A stretch of DNA of 64,000 nucleotides, taken from positions 1,198,433 to 1,262,432 of the forward strand of contig ML682116.1 of the NCBI GenBank assembly GCA_007922195.1, written 5' to 3'. Positions 23,634 to 34,133 of this stretch are shown here, in pieces. Source of the DNA: Podocnemis expansa (Eukaryota; Chordata; Testudines; Podocnemididae). How positions within the stretch are numbered: the stretch's first letter is position 1; every line of letters begins with the position of its first letter. The translations under genes were made by a program, and so were the position numbers. The notes under the pieces were generated by a model. That model was given only the letters and a program-made list of their open reading frames with translations, ran no database searches and had not been told where the DNA came from.

Positions 23634-24916
23634 GAAATTCTGAGTACCTCATCCAGATCTCAAGAAGAGTTGTGTAAATTCGAAAGCTTGTCTTCTTCAC
23701 CAACAGAAGTTGCTCCAATAAAAGATATTACTTCACTCACCTTGTCTGCTATTGAGTCAGATGTCAATAAATGCCTATCAGAAAGTATATAACATACTAT
23801 AAGACAAAATATACATTATTTTTTCATTTCTTTTGTGCTCCTGGCAGATACTTTTAAGCAAAATTAAAATGACCATATACAAAATACTGATTGTAAGTCA
23901 ACCTCATTAACAAACATCTTAACAATGCTTTAAAACATAAACAAAAGAAAAAAGCGAAACCTTCCTAGGTCATTCAAAAAAAGAACCAACCAACCTCAAG
24001 AAAAGCCTATGTAAATATGCAGGCTTGATAACATACCCTGAATTGTCTTAAACCTAGTTGCTTTTGGATCAAAAAAAAAAAATGAACTTCATGGGTGAGG
24101 TTGTCCTCCAAGATTGCCTTGCATCCATCCCCCAACCACCTAGGCAGTGCCTCCAGGTTTGTTAGCATCTGTAGCAGGTCCTGCTAGAATTATCACAAGT
24201 CACACTGAGTTCTGTGATGACGGTCCTTTGGAGCCCAGTCTTCTCCAAAAGTCAACAGTTACTGATGCACTGAGACCTGGTTCTGCTGCCATTCCTGTTG
24301 AGCTTGTTTCTCCTCCTTTAACTACAGGAAAATCTGCTGCTGTTCCTATTAACACCACCAACAATAAATAAGTGCTATTCCCATGATGCTCCATATAAAA
24401 TCTCCAAATACTTCATTCTACTTGCCACTTTCTCTAGGTTTGAATTCTTTTTCATTAACTCAGTAAAAGCTGAACATAAAACCTCAGCCTGAGCTTTTTT
24501 TCCTGAACCTGGACTTTAACAGAGGATGCCCATCTCCCCAAATCTCTCTGAACAGAGAAATGGTCATGGCTGTCTCTCTCATCTCGTTGAGGGGACACAA
24601 TGAGTCAAAAGAATTACTGACAAGTATAAAAGGGGTCATACAATTGGTTTTATTTCCATTGGGAAATATTTTTACTTACTTTACAGGAAAAAAAATCAAA
24701 CTAGAAATTTTCTGTTGAAATCTTCAACAATCCTGTTGCTTATGCCTTGGCTGCTTTGTAATTTGAGGGGTCTCATGCTTCCGTTTCTCCATTGACCAGA
24801 CTGCATTTCCAATGCTGCAGTATGGTATCTGCCTTTGACAAGCTGTTCCAATGCATTGCCGATGATGTAATCTGGCTGGGGCACCCATTCAATGGTTAAT
24901 GGGGGGGAATGAGTTA
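23634..24916. other. Unassigned intergenic sequence
   Basis: No supported gene. Opposed ORFs at 24147-24371 (plus) and 24200-24394 (minus) cover the same bases and neither carries a motif I know; a decayed transposon origin is possible. A short poly-A run is at 24071-24082. Confidence 0.4.
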
Positions 24917-24930
24917 CTTGTTCTGTATGT
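24917..24930. repeat. Target-site duplication, left, of the PLE micro-insertion
   Basis: cttgttctgtatgt, identical to 24979-24992. The last 10 bases are certainly outside the element; the first four could belong to the PLE end, which also finishes ccttg. Confidence 0.85.
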
Positions 24931-24982
24931 TTCCAAAGGGATAGCCGTATCTGTTAGTCTTAAAGTGCCACACGACTCCTTG
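24931..24982. mobile_element. 52-bp Penelope-like micro-insertion
   Basis: The insertion consists of the left tail (tccaaagggatagccgtat), the bases ctgttagtct, and then the outward-facing terminus taaagtgccacacgactcc. In longer copies tgttagtct occurs both in the tail and in the inner arm. Here the two occurrences are fused into one, removing everything between them. An exact 10-14 bp duplication shows that it arrived as an insertion. Confidence 0.85.
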
Positions 24983-25387
24983 TTCTGTATGTCCTATGAG
25001 GTGTCCCAGTGGCATGTCCAAATAAAACATTTTCAGTTTTCAGACAAAAATTTTTGCATTTTGCACAAAAATCTTTTCAGTTTTGGAGCGCCTGTTTTTG
25101 GACCAAAAAAAACTTGCAGAATGGAGATCTCTCTTCCTCTCTCACACACACCCCATTTAGCTGAAAACCCAATTTTCCACAAAAAGCTAACTTCAAACAG
25201 AAAACATACTGTCCTACTCAACAGCTTTATGCAGAAGACAGCTACATCTTTACACCAGTGATAGTTTGTATAGAACTTAGTTGTAAATTAGATGGGGAAT
25301 TACAAGACTGGGGCTTCTCCCCACTCCACTTTCCCCACCACTTATTAAATCAGGATCTAGTTCTATTTTACAGATTCTCTTCACTCT

Positions 25388-25613
25388 GTAAAGCAAACAA
25401 AGAGTCCTGCGCCTCTTTTAAAGGCTGACAAATTTATTTCTCACATGAGCTTTCATGGAAGAAACTCCCACTTTGTCAGATGCTTGAAGATTGATGAAGT
25501 TGGATTTTTGCCCACGAAAGCTCATGTGATAAATATATTTCTTAGTCTTTAAAAGTGTCACAGGACTCCTTGTTTATTTTGCTGAATTAGACTAACACAC
25601 CTACCCCTTTGGA
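25388..25613 (-). mobile_element. Short foldback Penelope-like element
   Basis: The left arm (tgtaaagcaaacaaagagtc to tttgtcagatgcttgaagat) and right arm (gatgaagttggatttttgcc through gctcatgtgataaatatatt and acaggactccttg) are inverted. Only a few bases separate them near 25485-25492. The tail follows the right arm and ends ctacccctttgga at 25613. The flanking tcttcactc and tcttctcac may be a diverged duplication. Confidence 0.85.
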
Positions 25614-26825
25614 TCTTCTCACCATAGATCAGATCATCACAAGAACCTTTTGAGGAGGACAATGTACCACAAAACTCCTCAAACACTTTATACTATTCTT
25701 TTAAGGGTTTCTTGTTAATCGGCACTTTCTAATTCATTTTTATCTATAGCCCTGAAGAAGAAAACAAAATAAACATTAACAGTCTACCCCCACATCAACC
25801 ATGGCACATCCCCCAACTTCAGCACTTGAAACAGTTTTGCCAAGAGTGTTTGTTGCAGTAGTTTCCTGGGTCCTTGGCATATTTGATCCCAGGTACTTTC
25901 TTCACACATCTGATCCAAACACCAGTCAAAACAGACTTATGCAATAATTGACTTGATTGGTTGTCAACTTTAAAAAAGTGACTCCTTCAGCATTTACCAG
26001 TTTACTTGTATCCCATCAGTCAATATTAAGAAATCTTCCACCATGCAAGAAGATGACCTGATCTGCCAGGAGCTGCTTTGGAATATTTTTAATATCACCT
26101 TGTAACAACTCTGTTTAATGTTGCTCATGTGACATGTGAGCTGCAGTTCCAGAATGCCTGAAGTTTGAAGGTACTTTGCCTTTCCCCCATCATTTAGCAC
26201 ATGAATGTATTTTTAATACATACTGTAATGTCATATAGGTTAGAGAATTCACTGCACCATGATATTGAGCTAATTTTAAACAGAAATCATGACCATTTTA
26301 TTCGTGAAGCTCCTAAGGCTTTTTCCCCCCCATCTGAGCAACCTGAGGATCTCAAGTGTATTAGGAGTGGGTGCGCTGTACAATGACTTAATGAGAACAT
26401 CCTCACATATGCAAAGCTGCCTGCTTTATCTTGCATTGCCTTACTTGTTTTCCTGGATGACAGCAGGAAAGAAGGAAAGGGGTAAATCTGACTGCTATTC
26501 TAGCCTTACGAGTCTTCATTAGTCCTTTTGAGTGTGATTCTACTTCCATTAAGAGTCAAAAGCAAACTCAACTTGATCTAAATGTAACAGGAGCAGGATC
26601 TTTTTCAATGAATGAGGAACAAGAAATGGACAAAATGTTTAGCACATAACTCATAAGTGAAAAGATGCTGGCTTTCCCCTTGGTTACATGAAAAATTAGG
26701 AAAGTGTATTTTTTCCCCAGGGTATTTTTATTTTATTCACCCATGGTGAAAAAGAAATAGTCACATCCCAACATAAGGAGGAGGTATGTCAAATGCTGCT
26801 CTAGTTCAAGTTTTCTCTAGCTATT
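25614..26825. other. Unassigned intergenic sequence
   Basis: No gene is recognised. ORFs at 25994-26200 (minus), 26201-26386 and 26289-26522 (plus) overlap and lack domains. Confidence 0.4.
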
Positions 26826-26829
26826 GGAC

Positions 26830-26937
26830 ATGAGGCAGGAATTAAAGCAGGGCAATACTATGGCCTGTGTTATGCAGGAGATCAGACTAAATGATCATAA
26901 CAGTCCCTTTTGGACATAATCTATGAAGTTACCATAA
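26830..26937 (+). mobile_element. CR1 LINE 3' end fragment
   Basis: The sequence atggcctgtgttatgcagga, gatcagactaaatgatcata, acagtcccttttggacataa and tctatgaag is the CR1 3' UTR, ending in the tctatga terminus in plus orientation. Only about 100 bp remain, consistent with strong 5' truncation. Confidence 0.75.
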
Positions 26938-27740
26938 GATTTTGGCTCAAATAGGATTTGAACATAGGCCAGACATTGAGTATCACTGGGTCACATCTGG
27001 TCCTCCTGGTCATGACTCAGAAAGGGCCACCCACTCCTGAAGGTCATACTTAGGCAAAATTTCCACTGCAACCAAATGAGCAAAAACTTACTTCATGAGC
27101 TACACTGACTTTAAAGAAGCAATGAAAATTTACACATGCTGAAGATCTGGCCTTTTCAGTTTAAATGGAAGAGAACAGAAAAGAACTGTGTGACAAGGGG
27201 ATACTGACCTTTAGTTTTCATCATAAAAGAGGGATGACCAGTCAACAGAGAGAATATGCAGTCAGAGGAGCCAGAACACAAACTGTCAAATAGTCCCCCA
27301 AAATAAAAGCTTCCCTTTTTTTGAAACAAAAGTAGAATGTGGAAGATTTGCTTTAGGAAGCATCACAGAGTAATGAGCAGCAGCTTCCTCCTGACTTACT
27401 TCAAAGCTTGAATTAATAACAGTCCCGTCATGGTGGTGAAATAGCTGTATCTGGGTTAAGTTTTGAACTCAGAACTAGGTAGGCCTGTCTGCTTTTCTGC
27501 AAAACCATCATACAGAAGGTGAGTCAGCTTAAAGCCAATACCACCTTCATCTCCCATCCCCATCTATGGCAGCAGCAGATTCCTCTCCAATTTAAGTGGA
27601 GGGAAATAAAAGGCACTAACAGCCTTGTCACATGGAGCTGTATACAGTCATGACTAGCTACCTACCTATCTTCAAAATTGCAGGGATCTAGTTCTATTAA
27701 ATCTCAATTCCCAGGTAAAGATTGATTTCTACTTTTTCAG
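26938..27740. other. Unassigned intergenic sequence
   Basis: I see no gene, RNA or transposon end in this stretch. Confidence 0.4.
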
Positions 27741-27746
27741 GACAAA

Positions 27747-27935
27747 AGCAGGGCCATCTGTAGGGTAGGGAGAGAGGGTTGCCACCATGGGCCCCGAGCT
27801 TTGAGGGGGCCCCGCTGGGCTCCGCAGCCCACCCCCCCCATGCCAGGCAACTGGCCAGCTGTCCAAAAGTGGCTGTCCAGTTCAGCACTGCCGGTCCGCC
27901 CCCACTCCCCTTCCGGCACGTGAACTGCTCTTGTT
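27747..27935. mobile_element. GC-rich hAT-like element fragment
   Basis: Starts gcagggccatctgtagggta and continues with gccaccatgggccccgagct, gagggggccccgctgggctc. This is the 5' style of small GC-rich hAT-like repeats common in reptile genomes. No matching right end is found, so it is truncated. The two long minus ORFs over it (27697-27987 and 27737-28027) are products of its GC content. Confidence 0.45.
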
Positions 27936-28322
27936 TCTGAGGTGCACATATTTGAGGATTGCTGGGAAAAGTGCAGTGTGTTTTCACAAATAATCTTTGA
28001 GTATGCTGGCGTTCTTTTAAAGGACAATGTTGCTAATCCAGTGACTTATACACTTGGCAATATCAAGACAATTGTCTGTTTGGACCTCAGACAATATAAA
28101 ACCCTGGGGCCACATCCTGCAAATGTGAGCACAAGGGTTGTAGGAGCAGACCTCTTGGGTACAGGGGACCTTTGTAAGCTCCCAGACTTACAATTGCTTT
28201 AAGACTTTTTAGGTACATCAAATTTTCCTGTCTTCCAACATTCAGTTCCTTAGTTAGAGTCTATTTGCAGAACCTGAGTCCTGTGACCTCTCTCACAGTA
28301 AGCAACAGTAACAGAATTATTA

Positions 28323-28490
28323 CGACAAACAAGGAGTCCTGGGGCACTTTTAAAGACTAACAAATGTATTTATCACATGAGTTTTTGTGGGAGAAAGCTC
28401 ATGCAATAAGTAAATGTGTTAGTCTTTAAAAGCACCCAAGGACTCCTTGTTTGTTTTGCTGGACTAGACTAACATGGCTACCCCTTTGGA
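28323..28490 (-). mobile_element. Short foldback Penelope-like element at the DIRS boundary
   Basis: The left arm acaaacaaggagtcctgggg to catgagtttttgtgggagaa meets the inverted arm agctcatgcaataagtaaat, gtgttagtctttaaaagcac at about 28396. The tail after the right arm (ggactagactaacatggcta, cccctttgga) ends at 28490, about 6 bp before the first DIRS-like bases. agaattatt on the left and agtattctt on the right could be a 9-bp duplication with two mismatches. Confidence 0.82.
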
Positions 28491-28496
28491 ACTAGT

Positions 28497-28690
28497 ATTC
28501 TTCTTCAAGCACAGCCCACATCATTCTGTTACAAGTGTCTACATGCCATACTGCATGGTCGACTGGAAAACTTCTGCCCTAGCCTGTCTGCGCAGGGTCA
28601 GTGGTCAATACCCCCTATGTGCCATGCACCCACGGCTATATATGTGATCCTGAATCTGCCCCTCCCCAGTTCCTTCTTTCCGTCCTCAGC
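28497..28690. repeat. Left inverted terminal repeat of the DIRS element
   Basis: Contains cttcttcaagcacagcccac, attctgttacaagtgtctac, cttctgccctagcctgtctg and ctatatatgtgatcctg, each found in complement in the right repeat in the same order at moderate divergence. Confidence 0.85.
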
Positions 28691-28861
28691 AAAGGTGCTG
28701 GAACAGCCTGCCCTTGCACTCATGCAAGTGCCTGTCTCTTGATAGATTTTATGATTAGTTTTGAGGACCTTTTTGTTTCCATCACTTCTCTGAGATCTAG
28801 TAGCATCAGCGAGCCCATCTAGTGCCTGGAGGAGAATCCCTGCACTGGCTTTCCTCCACCC

Positions 28862-29071
28862 ATGCCAGGTTTCAAGCCCTGTGCCAGCTGCAGTAAGGCC
28901 TTCCCATTGATTGATCCTCACAAGAAGTGCTTGAAATGCCTGGGTGAGTCTCATCGGGTAGGTAAACATACCATCTGTCATTCCTTCAAACGGAAGACCC
29001 AAAAGGACAGGGAGCAAAAGCTGTGCAACATGGCTTGGGAGCAGGCCCTGCAATCGGCACCGAGTACATGA
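28862..29071 (+). pseudogene. DIRS Gag-like N-terminal Cys-rich segment
   Basis: A 69-codon frame with CASC, then DPHKKCLKCLGESH and a later Cys. This CxxC...DPHxxCxxCLGxxH arrangement is the one I associate with the first ORF of vertebrate DIRS elements. The frame is open for its whole length but ends at TGA, and the continuation is frameshifted. Confidence 0.65.
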
Positions 29072-30430
29072 AGCTCGGCGAAAGGTCCATTGGTACCATG
29101 TGCCCAACAGTGCTGGCACCACCATGCTGTCATTCACCAGAGCACTCAAAGAAACCCTGCTAGGGGTAGGACTCAGCACTGGCCTTGCATCAGGGTGAGT
29201 CTGGGTCACCGGCACCGGCCCTGGCACAAAGGCAAAAGCAAGATGCATTACACCTTCCATTAACACTGGAAGCCTTTGAGGCTGCAAAAGCCCTGCTGCA
29301 GACCCCAGCCCCCATATCAACAAAGACCAAGAAATCCAAGGGCAAACTGGCATTCGTCTCCAGGGCTTGGGAGAGCACTGAGCAAGAGACTGAGTCCTGG
29401 GCTTGGGACCCAACACTGGGACATGGCAAGCCCACCTGGCAGCAGGCCATATTCATAAGCCCCCAGTGTAGCGCTCAGAGGACAACCACAGCTCTTCCCC
29501 AACACCACGCAGGGTTACCCCAACTCCACACTCCAGGGACCGTGCACCGGGGACTTCTCTGAAGAGGGCATCAACTGCCCTTCTTTTGGAGCTGCAGAAA
29601 GAAGAAGAGGGCGAGTACCCAAACTTCTCCCCAGAGTCCTCTCCTGAGCAGCCCATCCCATGATCACAGGTCTCCCAGTGCGTGCTGTCCAAGTCCAGCT
29701 CACCCTGTGACTCTGGTGCCAAGAGCCAGCACCAGTGAACTCCAACTCCACCGGCACTGGCACCACCAGTCTCCAAACCATTGGGAAAGCATTGGAGAAA
29801 GTGCTCCCCGACACCCCTGATGCAGAGACTTGTGCACCAGTTCCTAGGTGTAGGTGGCATCAGCACTGGCCTCAACCCATTTGGCCTCCCTGGCACCAGC
29901 CGAAGGTGATTGTTGCTCTCGAAGCCATCAGCACAGAGACACTGGGCATCACCATGCCAGAAGCCAAACCCTGCTGTGGCCAGAATCAGCACCGCACACA
30001 TTCAAGGACTGTTCAAACCGGTGGATGGACTGGTCTACACAGGAGGACCCTATGACACTGGGTTCCTCAAAGCCTCCCTGCTCTTAGGGCTCTCACTCCC
30101 TGATGACCTTGGATGAGGAGTACGACCCTGGCACCGGACCCTCCCAGTGCAGTGCATCGAGGATCCTGTCTTCATCATCCCAGATGAGGCCACTTATCAG
30201 AGGTTGCTGTCCTGCAAGGACAATCCACGTGCCCACCAAGAGCTGTTGCACTGCAAGCTTTTGCACACTTAAAGATAGAGGTGGTCAAGGAAGACTTTGA
30301 CCCCCTCTTCAACATGGAGGATGTGGCCACCCCACTCCACAATGGGGTCTTCAAAATCACCAAGGCCCGCTGGCAGACTTATTCCTCAATCTAGCTAATC
30401 TCAAAAACAGCCAAACAGAAGTACCACGTC
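29072..30430 (+). pseudogene. Frameshifted middle of DIRS ORF1
   Basis: GC-rich, Ser/Pro/Thr-coding sequence with open frames that change every 200-300 bp (29185-29562, 29735-30055, 29854-30116). It lies between the Cys-rich start and the well-conserved Gag block, so it is read as decayed low-complexity ORF1. Confidence 0.5.
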
Positions 30431-30921
30431 CCATTGGACAGGCTTGGTTTCTTATTCAACCATCCCACACCTGCTTCCCTAGTGGTGGATGTGGTGAATC
30501 AGAAGGAGAGGCAGGGACAACCAGCCACTGAGCCAAGGAACAAAGAGGCCAAGAAATTGGACCTCTTTGGCAGGAAGGTATGCTCCATATCAGGCCTCCA
30601 ACTGCGTGTCACCAACCACCGGGCTCGCATCAGGAGATTCATTTTCAGCCTTTGGAAATCCATGCAGCACTTCAGAGACATACTCCCACAAAAGCACATG
30701 AGGGACTATGAGACCATGGTGGAGGAGTGCCTATTGGCATCACGCGATGCACTAATGACGTCCTGGGACGCATCCAACACGGCTAGCCACAGCATGGTAT
30801 CAGGAGCGGCCATGAGGAGAGCCGCCTGGCTGCAGGGCTCCGGACTGTTGCCACAAATGCAGCAGGCCATCCAGGACCACCCCGTCGAAGGGCCCAAGCT
30901 GTTTCCAAGTTACATGGGATG
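30400..30921 (+). pseudogene. DIRS Gag-like conserved block
   Basis: The plus frame ending at 30922 contains LDRLGFLFNHPTPASLVVDV, then KKLDLFGRKVCSISGLQLRV, and AAMRRAAWLQGSGLLPQMQQ, EGPKLF. The order (SLVV..., LDLFGRK..., MRRA.WL..SGL) matches the Gag-like ORF of vertebrate DIRS elements. It is followed by a Gln/His-rich run (30995-31050) and a decayed stretch before RT. Confidence 0.65.
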
Positions 30922-31426
30922 AAGTACTCAAGAGCCACCTCGAGATCGCTGGGAATGTACACTCTGCAAGGGGCTGGACACTCCTTTCGTGCCCAAGAGC
31001 CCCAGCAGCAATCCCAGCATCAGCATCAGCAGCAACAGCAACAATCTGAGCCTGTAACAGAGGTCCTACCAGTCCCCTCAACACCCTTACTGGGGAGGTG
31101 ACAGAGACAGGACCCAGGGAGGGAGAGACCTCAGGTCCCAAGGAAGCAGTCAGATACCCCACTAAGGTGGTAACAGCTCCTACCCTTCCAACCAAAGGTA
31201 GAGGTTCTGACCTCTCACCAGTGGGCCTGGTTACATCTACCTACCAGTCCCCCCCTTTTGGAAACTGACTAGGCCCCTTTTACCATCAGTGAGCCAACAT
31301 CACATCAGACTGCTGGATCCTAGGAACTGTGTCCAGGGGCTACTCCATCTCGTTCAGATCTAAACCACAAGACAGAAAACCTCCTCCTCACTCCAAATCC
31401 AGAGATCCCTCCCATGAGCTTCTGTT

Positions 31427-31869
31427 GTGATGGAAATGCAAGAACTGCTGTTCCTGGGGGCAATAGAAAAGGTCTCCACAAAGGAGCAAGGGAAAGGGTT
31501 CTACTCCCACTACTTCCTGGTTCCCAAGGCAAACAGTGATCTGAGGCCCATTCTGGACCTCATGGCCCTAAACAGACACTTGAAGAAAATAAAATTCTGC
31601 ATGGTTTCCCTGCCACAGATCATCCTGGCCTTTGACCCCAGGTACTGGTTCGTGGCTCTAGACCTCAAAGATGCCTACTTCCATGTCTCCATAAGACATG
31701 AACACAGAAAGTTCCTCCGCTTCATGATAGGAGGAAACCACTTCCAGTTCACTTCACTCCTATTCGTCCTATCCCTGGGCCTGAGTGTGTTCACCAAGTG
31801 CATAGCGGCCATGGCAGTACACTTGAGAAAACGGGGTGTAAGGATCTACCCATACCTGGTCGACTGACT
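31427..31869 (+). pseudogene. DIRS reverse transcriptase, catalytic motif lost
   Basis: A 146-codon frame with the DIRS RT blocks in order: LLFLGAIEKVSTKEQGKGFY, SHYFLVPKANSDLRPILDL, LNRHLKKIKF, FVALDLKDAYFHVSIRHEHR (motif A Asp intact), KFLRFMIGGNHFQF, then RGVRIYPYLVD and a stop. The expected YLDD is YLVD, with a stop immediately after and LIRG still readable beyond it, so an essential Asp is gone. It would have copied element RNA into cDNA. Confidence 0.85.
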
Positions 31870-31992
31870 AATAAGGGGAAGGTCCAAACACCAGGTGAGA
31901 CACAGTATCCTTGTGACCAGATAGGTGTGCAAGAGACTGGGACTGCTCATAAACCTTGAAAAGCATGCTGCAAGCAGGTTCCTATCCAGAAG

Positions 31993-32112
31993 ATCTGTAA
32001 AGCGGCGAGCTGGTCGTCAGTACATGCATTCATGATACACTACATGATCGTCCAACAGGTGCAAGATGATGCTGCATTTGGAAGAGCTGTCCTCAGAGTG
32101 GGAATACAGTAA
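31993..32112 (+). pseudogene. Tyrosine recombinase C-terminus of the DIRS element
   Basis: A 39-codon frame beginning ICKAASWSSVHAFMIHYMIV and ending in TAA at 32110-32112. This matches the end of the DIRS recombinase, whose ICKAA.WSS...F..HY block carries the nucleophilic Tyr. The region between here and the RT (31870-31992) is too short to hold RNase H, methyltransferase and the rest of the recombinase, so several kilobases are deleted. Confidence 0.75.
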
Positions 32113-32151
32113 CTCCTAGGTATGGCTAGCAATCACCTGTAACAGTATGAT

Positions 32152-32222
32152 GTGAGCAGCACTCGAAGAACAACAGAAAGTTACTTACAGTAGGTGTCTT
32201 TCTTCGAGAAGGGCTGCTCACA
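32152..32222. repeat. Hairpin at the DIRS internal complementary region
   Basis: gtgagcagcactcgaagaa (32152-32170) is complementary with few mismatches to ttcttcgagaagggctgctc (32200-32219), a stem around a ~30-bp loop. The same outer sequence (ttacttacagtagg) recurs inverted at the extreme right end near 32452-32468. This fits the DIRS internal complementary region used for circularising the cDNA. Confidence 0.65.
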
Positions 32223-32470
32223 TACATTCTGCACCCTCCCTCCATCCCCACTACTAGGAATTGGGGAAAGAAGGGACTATGGAGGGGCAGGGACAGGGTC
32301 ATATATATAGCTGCAGGTTCACAGCACAGAGGGGGAATTGACCACTGACCCTGCGCAGAGAGGCTAGGACAGAAGTTTTCCAGTTGACCATCTGCTGCGA
32401 CACATAGACATCTGTAACAGAATGTACGAGAGCAGCCCACCTTGAAGAAGGACGCCTACTGTAAGTAACC
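32200..32470. repeat. Right inverted terminal repeat of the DIRS element
   Basis: The reverse complement gives ggtgggctgctctcgtacat, attctgttacagatgtctat, ggtcaactggaaaacttctg, cctagcctctctgcgcaggg and ctatatatatgaccctgtcc, parallel to the left repeat. Confidence 0.85.
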
Positions 32471-34085
32471 TTCCATTAGTATGGTCATTGTTGCAGTGTG
32501 TCTACTATAAGTGAAGCAAAACAATGCCTCAGGTGATCTCTTTGGCATTTGAATGTCAAAATATTGGTGAGGGAAACACTTAAGGGGAGGGCAAACAAAA
32601 ACTGCGTGAGGGGCACATTGGAACAAATACTCTAACATTAATGGTGCAGAATCAGATACTAAATTGGTGTAAATCAGTACTGTTCTGTTGATGTCAATGG
32701 ACCTACACCAATTTGCTCTGAGGATCTAGCACTTAGTTCTTTTCATAGCTTAGTACACCCCTGAAAAAGATCTTTTAGCCTTGAACTAAAGCAAGTATGA
32801 TTTTATGGTATCTTTATTTTTTATTCAGGAAAAAGAATGGACCTCAGTAAGTGGAAACAACACATTATTTGTAAACATGATTTGATAACGTCGAATAGTT
32901 TGCAGAAATAAACAAAACTCAATTTAATACTAGATCTTCCATTTTGTCTGAAGCTCACTTCATATCATTGTTTCTCTCAGTAAACTGGCTGACTCTCTTG
33001 GATTAAAAGTGGATTATGCAGAAATGCCTCATAAACCTTTTCTCAAATCCAAATTCTCCCCCATAATCTCCCTATTCATTTGGCACTCAATGCACACTTA
33101 TTGCTATATTTATTTAGGAAGTCACTTGTCCAGAATCTCCTTATGTCTTTAGCATATGAGCAGAGTGTTAGGTCAGCTACCAGGAATGTGATGCAAGCAA
33201 ACATATATATTAGGAGAAAATCTGAAAAAACAGAACACATCAAGAAACACAAAACAAGCAAGCAAATGAGCCAAAAACACAGAGCTTCAAAAAATGAGCA
33301 ACCACAATATAGTTGCATTTCAACTTGGTTACGTAATAACAGTTTTTGTTCCCAGAAGGTAATATGCAGTTGTGAAGTTCAAATGTAATACAGAGGATCT
33401 TGTCTGTTAAAGTGGAAACAAAGTGACAGGCTAGTTATAATGCCAGGCCTGTTTCCGATACATTGGGAAAAATATGGACATTATTTGCCGAGTGTCAGTT
33501 TGAGTTAGTTTTATTTAGTTCTAGGAATAAAAGGGCATTGCCTCACTCCACTGGTGCATACAACAAAGTTTAGAACCTTCCCATGCAGAGTTTTCTTCAG
33601 CTGTAAATTATATACTTGGATACTGAGTCATGGCATTTCATCTGTGGCTGAAGAACTGCCAAACCAGTTTGTATAGAAGTAGTGGCTTTTATTTAATCTC
33701 TTTCTTGGTATTTATTATGGACGAGATCTTTCACCCTTATCACAAGAGTAATATCTTCCTCCATAAATAGCCTACTGTACAGCACAGTATTACTCAGTTT
33801 GAGCGGGGCCAGTAGAACCTGGCCCTGTTTTTGGCCTAAGCCAAAAATTTGGATTCAGATCTGAGTTTTTCTCCTAGTAAAATGGAATTCAGGTCATGGC
33901 CGTTAAAGAAATGTGGAGCTATCCCCAGCACACAGAGTGAGATCCAAACTTCCTCCAAACTTTGGCACACGGTGTTCAGATATGTGGTCCTGGTTTGGAT
34001 CCATCTCCAATTACAAATAGTGAGTTGAACAAAATCACAAAAGACCAGTATCATTCATTCATGTTTTGACTCTCAACTGGGCTTG
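32471..34085. other. Unassigned sequence downstream of SUGCT
   Basis: No gene is seen. Around 32642-32735 a short palindrome (cagaatcagatactaaattg, gtgtaaatcagtac, then ctacaccaatttgctctgag) resembles ancient MITE-like repeats of amniotes. ORFs 33076-33318 and 33080-33388 are the two strands of the same bases, without domains. Confidence 0.45.
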
Positions 34086-34133
34086 GAACACACCCTTCAC
34101 ATAACTGGAAAAATGCAATAGTCAAGGTTTATT
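34086..34133 (-). terminator. SUGCT: Candidate SUGCT polyadenylation signal with GU-rich downstream element
   Basis: On the minus strand AATAAA (plus tttatt 34128-34133) is followed about 30 bp later by the GU-rich stretch gaagggtgtgttcc (plus 34086-34099). This is the normal spacing for a vertebrate poly(A) signal plus downstream element. It lies about 610 bp after the stop codon. Confidence 0.55.

Larger units (their letters stand above)
28497..32470 (+). mobile_element. DIRS-like retrotransposon, decayed and internally deleted
   Basis: Four kilobases bounded by inverted repeats. The left terminus (about 28497-28690) is complementary to 32250-32460; for example ggtcgactggaaaacttctg at 28556 and its partner near 32370-32395, both followed by gcgcagggtcagtggtcaat or its complement. 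Between them, in plus orientation, lie a Gag-like region, an RT and the last 39 codons of a tyrosine recombinase. DIRS elements use a tyrosine recombinase rather than an integrase, so no target duplication is expected. Numerous frameshifts, a broken RT motif and a deletion between RT and recombinase show that it is dead. Confidence 0.88.

Noticed and set aside
24147..24394. Possible exon with opposed open frames
   Set aside because: Both strands are open over the same bases, no recognised protein, and no convincing splice sites at both edges.
28598..29416. 272-codon open frame on the minus strand, the longest in the window
   Set aside because: It is antisense to the DIRS ORF1 region and terminal repeat, has no recognisable domain, and arises from GC-rich low-stop composition; the plus strand has the recognisable DIRS content.
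29453..30001. 182-codon minus-strand frame
   Set aside because: It is antisense to decayed DIRS ORF1 with no domain; a shadow of the same GC-rich coding remnant.
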